Source: Oligoflexus sp. (GTDB lineage: Bacteria; Bdellovibrionota_B; Oligoflexia; Oligoflexales; Oligoflexaceae). From it: 62,941 bases of DNA. The translations under genes and the position numbers were made by a program. The notes under the pieces were generated by a model. It searched no databases, had not been told where the DNA came from, and saw only the letters and a list, made by a program, of their open reading frames with translations. Shown piece after piece: positions 25,853 to 34,490 of this stretch. The DNA lies in NCBI GenBank assembly GCA_014377445.1, contig JACMPP010000004.1:1-62941 (forward strand), given 5' to 3'. Each line of letters opens with the position of its first letter. The stretch's first letter is position 1.

Positions 25853-27065
25853 GGATCGTGGCTCCTCGGTTGATTCGGGCTTGGCGATGCAGGGCTTTCA
25901 ATCGCATATAGAATCTCTGATAATAATGAGGATCTTTTTGAAGCTCCCCGGCACAAATCTCCTGGATGGAATAAATCTCCTCGCGAAGCTCGGGATAGTT
26001 CTTCAGGAGAACCTGACTTTGTAAAAAAACGGCATCACGCTGGGCGGCCGTATAGCGCAATTGACTCTTGAGCAGACCGATCGTCAATTGGGACCAATTG
26101 CGCTTCTCTCCCGACGAACGGGGTGGCTCTGGCAAATGTTGCTCGATGTCACTGGTTCCTGCGGCCAGAATACAGATGATTATAAATCCTAAGAGGGGCA
26201 GGGAAACGTAGGGATCCTTGAGAAAATCGCCCAGATCCGATTCTTCAAAGAACTGGTGATATTCGTCGAACAGAATGCGAGAACTCTGCTCGCTCAATCG
26301 CGCTGTCAGAAGGCGATTATCCACCTCCCCCAAAAGGGCGTTCGAAAAGAGCGGCGCACCAAGCTGAAACCAGATGATTCCTTTGCCAATCTGGAGTTCG
26401 AGGAGATAACAACGGGCAGCATCAAGAGCCTTGCAGAACTGAGGGTTAAAAACATCAGTGCTGTAGAAGGCAATCTTATCGCTGATTTTTAAGAGGCGGC
26501 TGCCGCTTGAAGCATCATGAATGCTCAGCTTTTGTTGTTCAAAGAACCTGTCGGGGACCGTGACAAAGAATTTGGGAAGAGCTTTGGCAGGGAGATCTTT
26601 TTTAGACGACTTGCCGGGAAGCGAATGTTCGTCTTTTCCTGGAAGATTGAGCTTGGCTTGGTCCTCATCGAGTCGATCTGCAATTGATTGCAGAAGTCCC
26701 TGGAGGTTTTTAAATGTCGCTTCGGAATGGGAAGAGAGATAGAGATTGCCACCCAGGGCGACATCGTCGATGAGAATGCGCGCTTCGAAGTCAGAAACCG
26801 GTCTTTGGGGAGAAGCGATGATGAGAGTTTCGCCAGGAGCGACTGAACCTTTCAGCAGCAAAGGCTTGCGTATCAGGACAGCCGGACGATCGCTCAAGGA
26901 GCGCCTAAAATTCAGGAACATGGACAATCCAAAGGGCCCGTTGGAATAGCTCGTGGGATTTTCCATGCGCCGCGATTTTTCGAGCCAGCTGCTGAATCCG
27001 AAATATAGGACCGTGAGGAGGATGATAGCGGTTGCCATCACGATCTTGCCCGTTTTGTTGTTCAT
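25836..27065 (-). CDS. DUF4350-like membrane protein
   Basis: The 409-aa protein has an N-terminal helix (MATAIILLTVLYFGFSSWL), the DUF4350-type start with NGPFGLSMFLNF, then a large soluble domain with GETLIIASPQRPVSDFEARIL and GGNLYLSS, and a second helix near residue 315 (LLGFIIICILAAGT). ATG 27065 is chosen because GAGGG lies just upstream and overlaps the previous stop (ATGA). DUF4350 proteins are the usual neighbours of MoxR/DUF58; their biochemical role is unknown. Confidence 0.7.
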   Translation of the reverse strand: MNNKTGKIVMATAIILLTVLYFGFSSWLEKSRRMENPTSYSNGPFGLSMFLNFRRSLSDRPAVLIRKPLLLKGSVAPGETLIIASPQRPVSDFEARILIDDVALGGNLYLSSHSEATFKNLQGLLQSIADRLDEDQAKLNLPGKDEHSLPGKSSKKDLPAKALPKFFVTVPDRFFEQQKLSIHDASSGSRLLKISDKIAFYSTDVFNPQFCKALDAARCYLLELQIGKGIIWFQLGAPLFSNALLGEVDNRLLTARLSEQSSRILFDEYHQFFEESDLGDFLKDPYVSLPLLGFIIICILAAGTSDIEQHLPEPPRSSGEKRNWSQLTIGLLKSQLRYTAAQRDAVFLQSQVLLKNYPELREEIYSIQEICAGELQKDPHYYQRFYMRLKALHRQARINRGATIHDPAN

Positions 27066-27643
27066 CCCTCCCTCTCCAGTCCCTGGAAAAAAGTTTCCCA
27101 CTCGTCGCGACTTCGGGCCTCGGCGTCTTTCCAAAACATCGACTCATTGATCCGGGTGACAAGAGCCTGATCAGGCCTTCCATAGGCCTGTGAATATTCG
27201 GATGGTGTAAGGGAGAGTCTCTGGCCCTTCTTCTGGAGAAAGGCCTTCCAACGCCCCCGTAGCCATTCACTGAGGGGGTCGCTTGTTGGGGACGACTCGC
27301 CCGAGAGGCTAGCTGCAGAAGGCGGAGTCTCTATGCTCTGCACGACGGGTTTGGGCGACAGCCGACCTTTCGCTAGAGCCCTATAGACAAAGGCTGCGAT
27401 CAAAACTACAACGGCCAGTGCTGTCATGATCAGAAACGAGTAGAGAACGGTTTTCCCGTCTTCCATAGCGTTGCCGGAATCGCCGCCCTTGAAGAGCCCC
27501 GACAGCCAGTTCATAACCTTGTGCAGAGCCTCCTCCAGGAAATCTTTGGTCTCAGTGACTGCCTCGAGCTTCGGAAGATCATAGACATCCTTACGGCTCT
27601 TGAGAAAGCTATTGAGTTGTTCCAGATCGGACGAAGGCTCCAC
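27062..27643 (-). CDS. DUF4129-like single-pass membrane protein
   Basis: The 193-aa protein starts at GTG 27643 with GAGGAAA upstream. It has a soluble N-terminus (about 60 residues), one transmembrane helix (VLYSFLIMTALAVVVLIAAFVYRAL) and a C-terminal soluble domain with LSLTPSEYSQAYGRP, consistent with DUF4129. It opens the minus-strand operon DUF4129-DUF4350-MoxR-DUF58, with all four genes overlapping. Confidence 0.65.
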   Translation of the reverse strand: MEPSSDLEQLNSFLKSRKDVYDLPKLEAVTETKDFLEEALHKVMNWLSGLFKGGDSGNAMEDGKTVLYSFLIMTALAVVVLIAAFVYRALAKGRLSPKPVVQSIETPPSAASLSGESSPTSDPLSEWLRGRWKAFLQKKGQRLSLTPSEYSQAYGRPDQALVTRINESMFWKDAEARSRDEWETFFQGLEREG

Positions 27644-27723
27644 TTTGATTTCCTCGGATATTGAGAATTTCGCTTTGGTATTTCAACGAAATATATCACA
27701 AAGCCGCTTTTAGTCCCATGAAA

Positions 27724-27757
27724 AAAACCCACAGAGCTCGGGAGCTCCGTGGGTTTT
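27724..27757 (-). terminator. bidirectional-type terminator
   Basis: AAAACCCAC-A-GAGCTC pairs with GAGCTC-C-GTGGGTTTT with a single internal mismatch. A-runs and T-runs flank the stem on both sides. It ends the minus-strand transcript of the gene at 27783 before the DUF4129 operon. Confidence 0.85.
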
Positions 27758-27782
27758 GACATCTAAAAATAATGTTTGAGAA

Positions 27783-28457
27783 TCAGCGGATGGCAGCGGC
27801 GGGTGATCCAAAATTTTTCCGGGTCCGGTCCGGACTTCGATCAGCGACGAGTTCAAAGATGACCTTTTCAACACTCGTCAGTTCGTTGGCCAGTTCCATC
27901 GCCGGTGTTTCCACCTGATTCAGGAGAACCTTGGCTGCAGCTTTCCAATCCGCCGTCTGAACTGCGTACTGGAGGGCTGTGAAGGCTTTATTCAATGCGT
28001 TTTGAAACGCGATCACATTCGTCGCATCCACCCGTTTATCGAGTAGGAGAAGGACATGATCGAGAAGTTCCTGCATGAGACCAAAGTCATCGAACACCGC
28101 TACGGTTTCGACGGGCAGACGCAGACCTTTGTGTTCCCAGAGCTGAACCGCGATCGGTTTGAGATTGCGACCGATCACACTGCTGAGGTTTCTGAGAACG
28201 TCGAGGGTCTGCAGCGAGATCTCATGAGGCGAGTCGACTTTGATGCGAAGGTCGGAACCTTCCTCCAAAGGCAGAGCCTCAACATGGCATTCGCCGTCAT
28301 TGCTCATTTCAACGTCATGACCGTTAAGTTCGATGCGGGTGATGGCATGGTCCGGACGTACGAGGTGTTTTTGCACCCAGAGCACGGCTTCAGGCAAGTC
28401 ACGTATAGGAACCGGGACGGGAATCCGTCGACCGTTTAATGTAATTCTCTTCAGCAT
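27783..28457 (-). CDS. hypothetical protein, 224 aa
   Basis: The start is set at ATG 28457, where GAGGAA lies 6 nt upstream; a longer frame to 28610 would overlap the glycosyltransferase stop. The N-terminal half (MLKRITLNGRR then VPVPIRDLPEAVLWV) is beta-rich and could bind a partner; the C-terminal half is a helical bundle (VFDDFGLMQELLDHVLLLLDKR, NALNKAFTALQYAVQTADW). No signal peptide or catalytic motif is visible. It follows the glycosyltransferase and the 124-aa gene on the same strand and probably shares their transcript. Confidence 0.65.
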   Translation of the reverse strand: MLKRITLNGRRIPVPVPIRDLPEAVLWVQKHLVRPDHAITRIELNGHDVEMSNDGECHVEALPLEEGSDLRIKVDSPHEISLQTLDVLRNLSSVIGRNLKPIAVQLWEHKGLRLPVETVAVFDDFGLMQELLDHVLLLLDKRVDATNVIAFQNALNKAFTALQYAVQTADWKAAAKVLLNQVETPAMELANELTSVEKVIFELVADRSPDRTRKNFGSPAAAIR

Positions 28458-28578
28458 GGGTATTCCTCGCAGAGGGAAAAGGCTCGAAGGGATGGCAATG
28501 AGATATTTGATAGTCGATATTGGAAAGAAATCTAGCGTGAGAGGAGCCTTCGGCCCGCTCCCCCGGATCTCAAACCAC

Positions 28579-30432
28579 TTAGCCGTTGGAAGAATTTGCT
28601 TTTTGCTCAAGCTCGGCTTTCGCCTGTTTCGCGAGAGCGGCTGCGCGTTTGTCCTTTGGATCGGCCTCGGTGATTTGCTTCATCAGGCGGGCACAGACTT
28701 CGAAGTGACCGGTTTTGAAGTAAAGGCCACCCAGGGTATAGATAAAGTTGTAATCGTTTGGATTGAGCTTCAGGTAACGTTCGATCGCGCGGATCGCATC
28801 TTCGTACATCGATGTTTCGTGCGCAATACGAACGATGGAGAAGATCGCGGCTGTATTCTCGGAATTGATCGCGAGAGCTTTGTTGATCCAACGCGCCGCT
28901 TCCTTTTGCTCGCCCATGCCTTGGAAGGCCAGACCGAGACCAAAGTTAGCCATTTCATCGTCGGGCGCGAGGTTTACCGCTTTTTGGAGATGAAGAACCG
29001 CGACGTCGTTCGAGCCTTTCATCAGGCCGACAGTACCGAGGCCGATGTAGACCTTCGGTGAATAAGGATCGAGTTCGGCACCGTGGTTGTAAGCGTCCTT
29101 CGCTCCATCGATATCACCCAATTTCGCAAAACAGTCACCGATGAGTCGGTAAAGGTTCGCGCGGTGATGGACCGGAACCTGATCCATTTTGAAGACGGCT
29201 TCGATAAGATCGACCGCTTCGAGGTATTGTTTGTTTTTGACCTTCGATTCGATTTCGAGGACACGAATATCGAGACTCGAGAGGCTTTGCGTTACGTCGG
29301 TTTTGGTGAAGTTCGTGAGAGCCTTAAGCAGGCTGTCACGAGCTTTACCCGCTGTGAATCGTATCGTGACTTCATTGAGATTCTTGGCGACGATATCACC
29401 CACGACGTGTGGCATGCTACGTACCCGCTGAACCGCTTTCGCGATGCTCACAGGTGAACCTGGACAGAAGTCGATGCGGTGCTTGCCGCAGTATTCTTCT
29501 GCCAAAGGCGTTCGGGCGGCCAGCAGAGGAATACCGTGCACCATCCCGGCGAGAATACGGTAAGGGTCGCCCTCGATGCGGTCTCGCGAGGCGAGTGGCG
29601 CGATGTAGATCAGATCGCAGGCTTGTTGGATCGCGCGGTTGGCATCACGCATGGGAGCGTAATAGACCACATTTTCTTCCAGACCCATAGCTTTGATGAT
29701 GTCGCGCATATCAGCTGAGAAGGATCCGACGCCGCAGATGATGATACGGAGTTTTGCGCGGAAAGACGCTTCACGATTGATCAGGAGTTTGCTGGCAGCG
29801 ATAAGGTCGGAGAGACCTTCCTCCCATTCAATCTGGCCAAGGTAAGCGATGATAAAGTCGCTTTCCGAGAGGCCGAGAGCGGCGCGGGCTTTGGCGCGAC
29901 CTGAGGCTGAGCGGTCGCCGCGTTCTTCGATCCAGGGTGTGAACTGCTGGATGCGATTAGAAGCGACGCCTTCGAGTTCAAGCGCGATACGGGCTGCGTT
30001 CGATTGAACGAGGAAGCAGTCCGCGGCGTTAGACACTTCGGTCCGAATCGTGCGCATTTGATCGACGTCGTGAGCAGGGAAAGCCACGAGGTTATCGACC
30101 CAAACGAGGAGTTTAAATTGGAACCGCCATTTAGCTTTTAACACTTGGTAAGCGTAGAGGCCGAGGCGTTCCTTCACAATGACGAGATTGAACTGTTCCA
30201 GGACCTTTTCCAGGCCGGGCAGGAAGGTCGGATTCTCATCGTGATCGCGGAGCGCGATGCAAGTTAGCTGATTGAAATAGCTGGTTTGCGCCAGGTAACC
30301 ACAGATAGACTCTGAAGCTATCACGTAGAAGTCATAGGTTTCGATAAGCAGGCGGAAGTAGTCAACCTCTTCCACACTGGGAACGCTACCGAGAACCAGG
30401 GCTAATTTTTGTTTTGCTACGACTTCAACCAT
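28579..30432 (-). CDS. GT4-type glycosyltransferase with TPR repeats
   Basis: The 617-aa protein has an N-terminal GT-B glycosyltransferase fold: KLALVLGS, then the acceptor domain, the hinge DFIIAYLGQIEWEEGLSDLIAASKLL and the donor-side segment with EGDPYRILAGMVHGIPLLAART (the GT4 region ExxP-like). From about residue 400 several TPR units follow (AYNHGAELDPYSPKVYIGLG, AVNLAPDDEMANFGLGLAF, RYLKLNPNDYNFIYTLGGLYF). ATG 30432 has GGAGG 8 nt upstream. TPR glycosyltransferases often modify proteins, so a protein target is possible; the substrate is unknown. Confidence 0.78.
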   Translation of the reverse strand: MVEVVAKQKLALVLGSVPSVEEVDYFRLLIETYDFYVIASESICGYLAQTSYFNQLTCIALRDHDENPTFLPGLEKVLEQFNLVIVKERLGLYAYQVLKAKWRFQFKLLVWVDNLVAFPAHDVDQMRTIRTEVSNAADCFLVQSNAARIALELEGVASNRIQQFTPWIEERGDRSASGRAKARAALGLSESDFIIAYLGQIEWEEGLSDLIAASKLLINREASFRAKLRIIICGVGSFSADMRDIIKAMGLEENVVYYAPMRDANRAIQQACDLIYIAPLASRDRIEGDPYRILAGMVHGIPLLAARTPLAEEYCGKHRIDFCPGSPVSIAKAVQRVRSMPHVVGDIVAKNLNEVTIRFTAGKARDSLLKALTNFTKTDVTQSLSSLDIRVLEIESKVKNKQYLEAVDLIEAVFKMDQVPVHHRANLYRLIGDCFAKLGDIDGAKDAYNHGAELDPYSPKVYIGLGTVGLMKGSNDVAVLHLQKAVNLAPDDEMANFGLGLAFQGMGEQKEAARWINKALAINSENTAAIFSIVRIAHETSMYEDAIRAIERYLKLNPNDYNFIYTLGGLYFKTGHFEVCARLMKQITEADPKDKRAAALAKQAKAELEQKANSSNG

Positions 30433-30466
30433 GATACTTGCCTCCCAAGACCGTTCTTCGCGGCCA

Positions 30467-30841
30467 TCAAACGCCATCTTCAAATCCAGATTCGTCTCTT
30501 TGCCCGGAGCTATACCGGGCTACCGCAGCTTTAGTCTTCCGAATTTTCATTAACGTCTGGTTTAGACTCGACTGGTATATTTCGATTTGTGCGGCCAGGG
30601 CCTGTTCGCTCTTTTGCAAGGCGTGCCAGAGATCCAGCCAGCTTTCATCTTTTAGATAATCGGGATATTTTCCCTGAAGTACGTGATCGACAGCTTTGAA
30701 ATGGTGAAAAGCGGCATTCTTCCATTTCATAGCTTCCTGGTAGCCATCCCAATCGTCTTGAATCAATGCTTCACGGGCCCGATCAGCTCGAGTCGCCATC
30801 GCCTTCAAGAATCTTTCGGCTCGGAGGAAAAACTCATCCAT
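30467..30841 (-). CDS. small helical protein, chaperone-like
   Basis: The 124-aa protein is nearly all helix (RADRAREALIQDDWDGYQEAMKWK, LWHALQKSEQALAAQIEIYQSSL) and ends with a low-complexity SSGQRDESGFEDG tail. Its length and pattern recall flagellar export chaperones of the FlgN/FliT kind, but no diagnostic motif is present. It is the first gene of the minus-strand unit that includes the TPR glycosyltransferase and the 224-aa protein. If the chaperone reading is right, the three could handle a secreted or flagellar protein. Confidence 0.55.
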   Translation of the reverse strand: MDEFFLRAERFLKAMATRADRAREALIQDDWDGYQEAMKWKNAAFHHFKAVDHVLQGKYPDYLKDESWLDLWHALQKSEQALAAQIEIYQSSLNQTLMKIRKTKAAVARYSSGQRDESGFEDGV

Positions 30842-31042
30842 ACCTTGATCCTATGTCTACATACTCCTATTGTACGGGGGCTTCAAAGACAGTGTCAATC
30901 CGAGGCGGTAATACTGCGGTTTTCTCGATTTTTTCAGGTAAATCTTGCCTAGCTTCTGCACAATCTACTTCGGGCAAAGGTCGATAAATACCGCGCAAAA
31001 AGCATTTCGTGGCAAAGAGGAGCATTGAGGGTAAAAAGGGCC

Positions 31043-31064
31043 AAAAAAAAGACCCCTGAGGGCC
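31043..31064 (-). terminator. terminator of the type II secretion operon
   Basis: Read on the minus strand, GGCCC and GGGTC pair around TCAG (one G-T), followed by eight T residues (31043-31050). It lies 40 nt after the gspN stop. Confidence 0.7.
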
Positions 31065-31104
31065 TTCCAATTGTTTGCCGCGCAGGCGCTGGCTTAAGAG
31101 CGGA

Positions 31105-32055
31105 TTAGTTCGCACTGCCCTGGAAGTTGGGGCGTCCCAAGTTTCCGTTGATGGTGTAGTTCACACCACTTTCGTTTCCACCGATGACACTCATGATGAA
31201 CCCGAAGTTATCCTTGAGAGTTCCTTCCAGCTTGATCGCAATCACAAAATCAAGAAGCGAGGTCTCAAACGGATTGCGCAGGACGCTATTCCCCTTGAAA
31301 GCCACTTTCAGTTCCTGAGAATTGAGCGCCGAGTTCGGATCGATGCTGAGTTTGCCGTTCTTGAGTTCGCCTTTGACCAGCGCTTTTTCAAAGTTCTGCC
31401 GGGCAACGACCAAGTTCGGGTTGTTCAAATCGAGCGTGGCCTTCTTAAGCTGAAGGTCCACAGTTCCGGCTGATTGAATCGGATCGCTCGTCCCCAGCTT
31501 CATCTCGGCCTTGCCTGAAAGGTTGCCAAGGAAGGTGATCTGAGTCATGAGATCTTTAACCATATCGTTGGCCGTCTTGGACTTCTCGCGTAGCATGAGG
31601 GTCACGAGTGGGCCAAGTTCGAAGTCCTTGGACTCGAGAATGATGTGACTTGGAATCATATCCTTCTGCATGATGAGCTGAAGCAGGCCAAAGGTGGCTG
31701 ATGCTTCCAGAACACCTTTGTTCTTGCTGACCAGTTCGACGTTCGCCGTTACGCGACCGATGAGCAGGGGCAGGATCGAAACGGTGACGTCCGCGCTTAG
31801 GAATTCAACCTGGGCCATGGAATCCTGAGTCGAGATTTTCAGGCCTTCCGCATCGATCCCCAAGGGAAACGACGGTCCGATCTCTTTTACGCGGATATTG
31901 AGTCCGGTCATCTGCGCAAGTTCGCCGACAGCCGCCTCCTTCACCACTCCATAGGGAAAAGTGAAGAGGAAGAAAATGAGAAAGGAAACTAGAAAAAGTC
32001 CCGTATACCAGAGCCAGCGAAAATAGCTTTTCTTAGGTTGCACTTCTTCAGACAC
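31105..32055 (-). CDS. gspN: type II secretion protein GspN
   Basis: The 316-aa protein has a short cytoplasmic N-terminus, one transmembrane helix (YTGLFLVSFLIFFLFTF) and a periplasmic beta-rich region typical of GspN/AsmA-like repeats (LSGKAEMKLGTSDPIQSAGTVDLQLKKATLDL). The C-terminal VNYTINGNLGRPNF is a GspN hallmark. GspN is present only in some type II systems and its role is not well defined. It is the last gene of the operon, directly after gspM. Confidence 0.85.
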   Translation of the reverse strand: MSEEVQPKKSYFRWLWYTGLFLVSFLIFFLFTFPYGVVKEAAVGELAQMTGLNIRVKEIGPSFPLGIDAEGLKISTQDSMAQVEFLSADVTVSILPLLIGRVTANVELVSKNKGVLEASATFGLLQLIMQKDMIPSHIILESKDFELGPLVTLMLREKSKTANDMVKDLMTQITFLGNLSGKAEMKLGTSDPIQSAGTVDLQLKKATLDLNNPNLVVARQNFEKALVKGELKNGKLSIDPNSALNSQELKVAFKGNSVLRNPFETSLLDFVIAIKLEGTLKDNFGFIMSVIGGNESGVNYTINGNLGRPNFQGSAN

Positions 32056-32727
32056 TTAGTTAGCCCCCCCGCCGCTACCGACTTTATATGCAACCACCTT
32101 CGCCTGAACTTCAAAGAACAGGCGATCGCCGTATCGAGTACGGATCTGCAAACTATGGAAATTCAAACTTGGATTGCCTTTCTCCACTTCCTCGACGAAT
32201 TTAAGGAGGCGGGGCAAGGATACTTTAGGCAGACGGAACTCGACAGTCGAATAGCGGAAGTCGGTCGACAGCGGACTGTCGGCGGAAATCTCAGCGTCCT
32301 GGCTGCGAAGATCTTGAATCTGAACGCCGACCTTGTTGGACTGGCTTTCAAAATAAGGTTTTGGCTTAAAGTCGGCGGAGTTTTTGGCGACGATACCCTT
32401 GAGTTCCTGGTAGCGTTTGAGCTCTGTCTCGTAGTTCGCGCTGAGTGTTCTCACCTCTTGCAAGGCGTCGAAACTGCTGTTCAATTCATCTTCCAGCGCG
32501 TTGATGCGTGAGAAGTAGATCGTAAACGCACCCAGTACGAACACCAGCAGCGCGCCGGCCACACCGGAGAGCAAACCCGTTTGTTGCTGAGGCGATAGTT
32601 TGTAGAAACTATCCATGAGAAAGTCGATACGCTCGTTGTTCATCCCGAACAGGCTTCGGCGCACGTGAAAGATAACGCGGGATACGAGCGACTGAAATTG
32701 ATCTCTTACGTCAGTAATGGCACTCAT
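32056..32727 (-). CDS. gspM: type II secretion protein GspM
   Basis: The 223-aa protein has a cytoplasmic N-terminus, one transmembrane helix (GVAGALLVFVLGAFTIYF, about residues 55-75), a coiled-coil stretch and a ferredoxin-like periplasmic domain (FRYSTVEFRLPKVSLPRLLKFVEEV). Length and topology match GspM, which supports GspL in the inner-membrane platform. The start overlaps the gspL stop (ATGA). Sequence similarity across the family is weak, so the call leans on position. Confidence 0.8.
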   Translation of the reverse strand: MSAITDVRDQFQSLVSRVIFHVRRSLFGMNNERIDFLMDSFYKLSPQQQTGLLSGVAGALLVFVLGAFTIYFSRINALEDELNSSFDALQEVRTLSANYETELKRYQELKGIVAKNSADFKPKPYFESQSNKVGVQIQDLRSQDAEISADSPLSTDFRYSTVEFRLPKVSLPRLLKFVEEVEKGNPSLNFHSLQIRTRYGDRLFFEVQAKVVAYKVGSGGGAN

Positions 32728-34397
32728 AGTATTGTCTCCGCGCTCGGATGGTTGTAGTCAGCCTGGATAGTAAACTCGATGACTTTGCCATCTGATCCAG
32801 GTTTCGCACCCGAGTTCTTTTCCTGCACGTTTTGTAGCACTTTGATCTTATTCAGGGCTTCGAGAATTGATGACTGGGAGGCGAAGTTATCGGTCTCAGC
32901 CCGCAGCACGAGTTTGCCTTGACCCGGAACAGTGGTCTTGAAGTCGAATTCGGTCACGTCAATCTTGGTTTCTTTGGGAATCGCGGTGCTGATCTCTTTC
33001 ATCACCGAAACCGCCCCACTCTCGTTGGTCGAGAGTTTGAACTCCTCAACCGCTGTCTTCTTATCCCGAATGCTGGTTTTCAATTTGGTCTCAGCATCGG
33101 AGCGCATCTTTTTGAATGCGATGCCCGGGGCCGTGTACTTCTTTTTGAGCTCGGGGAAGTTTGCGGTGAACTCCTGGATGTACTGTTCCTTCACCTTAAT
33201 GATCTGCTTGTTGTAGAAGTAGTACTTCACAACATAGGTGACCATCAAGAGAGCAAGGACGAGCGAGATAACTTTAAAGGATTTCGCCACACCGCGCATG
33301 ATCACTTCGTAGTTTTGTACGTAAGCGAATTCACCACGGCGCAGGTTGATCTGCGAGTGCGTCTTGAGATTGTTTACGGCACGAAGGCCGATCGCGAGCG
33401 ATTGCGGGAAAATTTCCTGGCGACGGATCAAATCACCCGAGATACTGACGCTCGTACGCGAGACATCAAATTTCTCAACGGGAATTTCCAATTGATCGGT
33501 AAGAAATTTCTCGAAGTTTTGTAGCTTCGAGGTACCACCGGTGACGATGATACGGGTGATCGGCTCACGGCTTTCCCAGGTTTTGAAAGCGTAGATGGTA
33601 CGACCGAGTTCTTTGACGATGGCGTTGGTGGCGAGAGTGATACGCTCCGACACCATACGATCGGATTCAGAAAGATCCTCACCGCGATAGCCGCCGTGGA
33701 AAACGCGGCTGACTCTGTGCTTGATACGCTGCGCTTCATGGAAGTTCACATCAAGGTCACGGGCCAGGAAGTCAGTGATGTAGCGGCCACCCAGGTTGAT
33801 GGAACGGAACATGCGGAGCACGCCGCCTTTGATGATACAGACCGACGTCTTCTCGTTGCCGACATCGACCAGCGCGTAGCATTCGTCATCCGGAATATTC
33901 AGGGTCGGGGAAAGGTTATAAAAAGCCAGACTATCGACATCGACGAGTTTGGGATCGATGTTTACGCGGCTGAGGAGGTCGAGGAAGTTCCGGAGGAAGG
34001 CCTTACGGGTCATAACCGCGAGAGCCATGGTTTTGCCTTTGGAAACCCCGAGAATCTGGTGATCGATGATCATGTCGTCCATGTTGAATGGAACGTATTC
34101 TTCGATCTCGATCGCGATCGACGCTGCAATCTTGCGGGGATCGTTGAAGCTGAAAGGAATAACCCTGGAAGATATGAACTGTCCCGGCATCGCAGTCAGG
34201 ATTCGGTCAGCCTGAAGGTTGTGCTCTTGAAACAATTGTTCCATACAGATGGGAACGATCGCATCGAGAGGAACGCTCTCAAGGTTTGGGATCACAACTT
34301 CATAAAAGTTAACCACTTCATAGGACTTGAAGGTGTTAACGATCTCTATCGCCTTGATCGAGTAGCTACCGATGTCGAGACCAATGACTTTTTGCAT
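32724..34397 (-). CDS. gspL: GspL/PilM-like inner-membrane platform protein
   Basis: The 557-aa protein begins with a PilM/FtsA-type actin fold (QKVIGLDIGSYSIKAIEI; phosphate loop GLDIGS; later YALVDVGNEKTSVCIIKGG and RIIVTGGTSKLQNF). A transmembrane helix (VISLVLALLMVTYVVKYYFY, near residue 390) and a periplasmic PilN-like domain follow. It is longer than classical GspL because the cytoplasmic part is a full PilM-like ATPase fold. It would recruit GspE to the membrane with GspM. Confidence 0.82.
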   Translation of the reverse strand: MQKVIGLDIGSYSIKAIEIVNTFKSYEVVNFYEVVIPNLESVPLDAIVPICMEQLFQEHNLQADRILTAMPGQFISSRVIPFSFNDPRKIAASIAIEIEEYVPFNMDDMIIDHQILGVSKGKTMALAVMTRKAFLRNFLDLLSRVNIDPKLVDVDSLAFYNLSPTLNIPDDECYALVDVGNEKTSVCIIKGGVLRMFRSINLGGRYITDFLARDLDVNFHEAQRIKHRVSRVFHGGYRGEDLSESDRMVSERITLATNAIVKELGRTIYAFKTWESREPITRIIVTGGTSKLQNFEKFLTDQLEIPVEKFDVSRTSVSISGDLIRRQEIFPQSLAIGLRAVNNLKTHSQINLRRGEFAYVQNYEVIMRGVAKSFKVISLVLALLMVTYVVKYYFYNKQIIKVKEQYIQEFTANFPELKKKYTAPGIAFKKMRSDAETKLKTSIRDKKTAVEEFKLSTNESGAVSVMKEISTAIPKETKIDVTEFDFKTTVPGQGKLVLRAETDNFASQSSILEALNKIKVLQNVQEKNSGAKPGSDGKVIEFTIQADYNHPSAETIL

Positions 34398-34490
34398 TTA
34401 GGGAATCCGTTCCTCTTACTGGGCAATTACTGAGGCTTCCATGATTCTCGTCAGAATCAAATCAGCCAGACCGACCCTATACTAACCATT

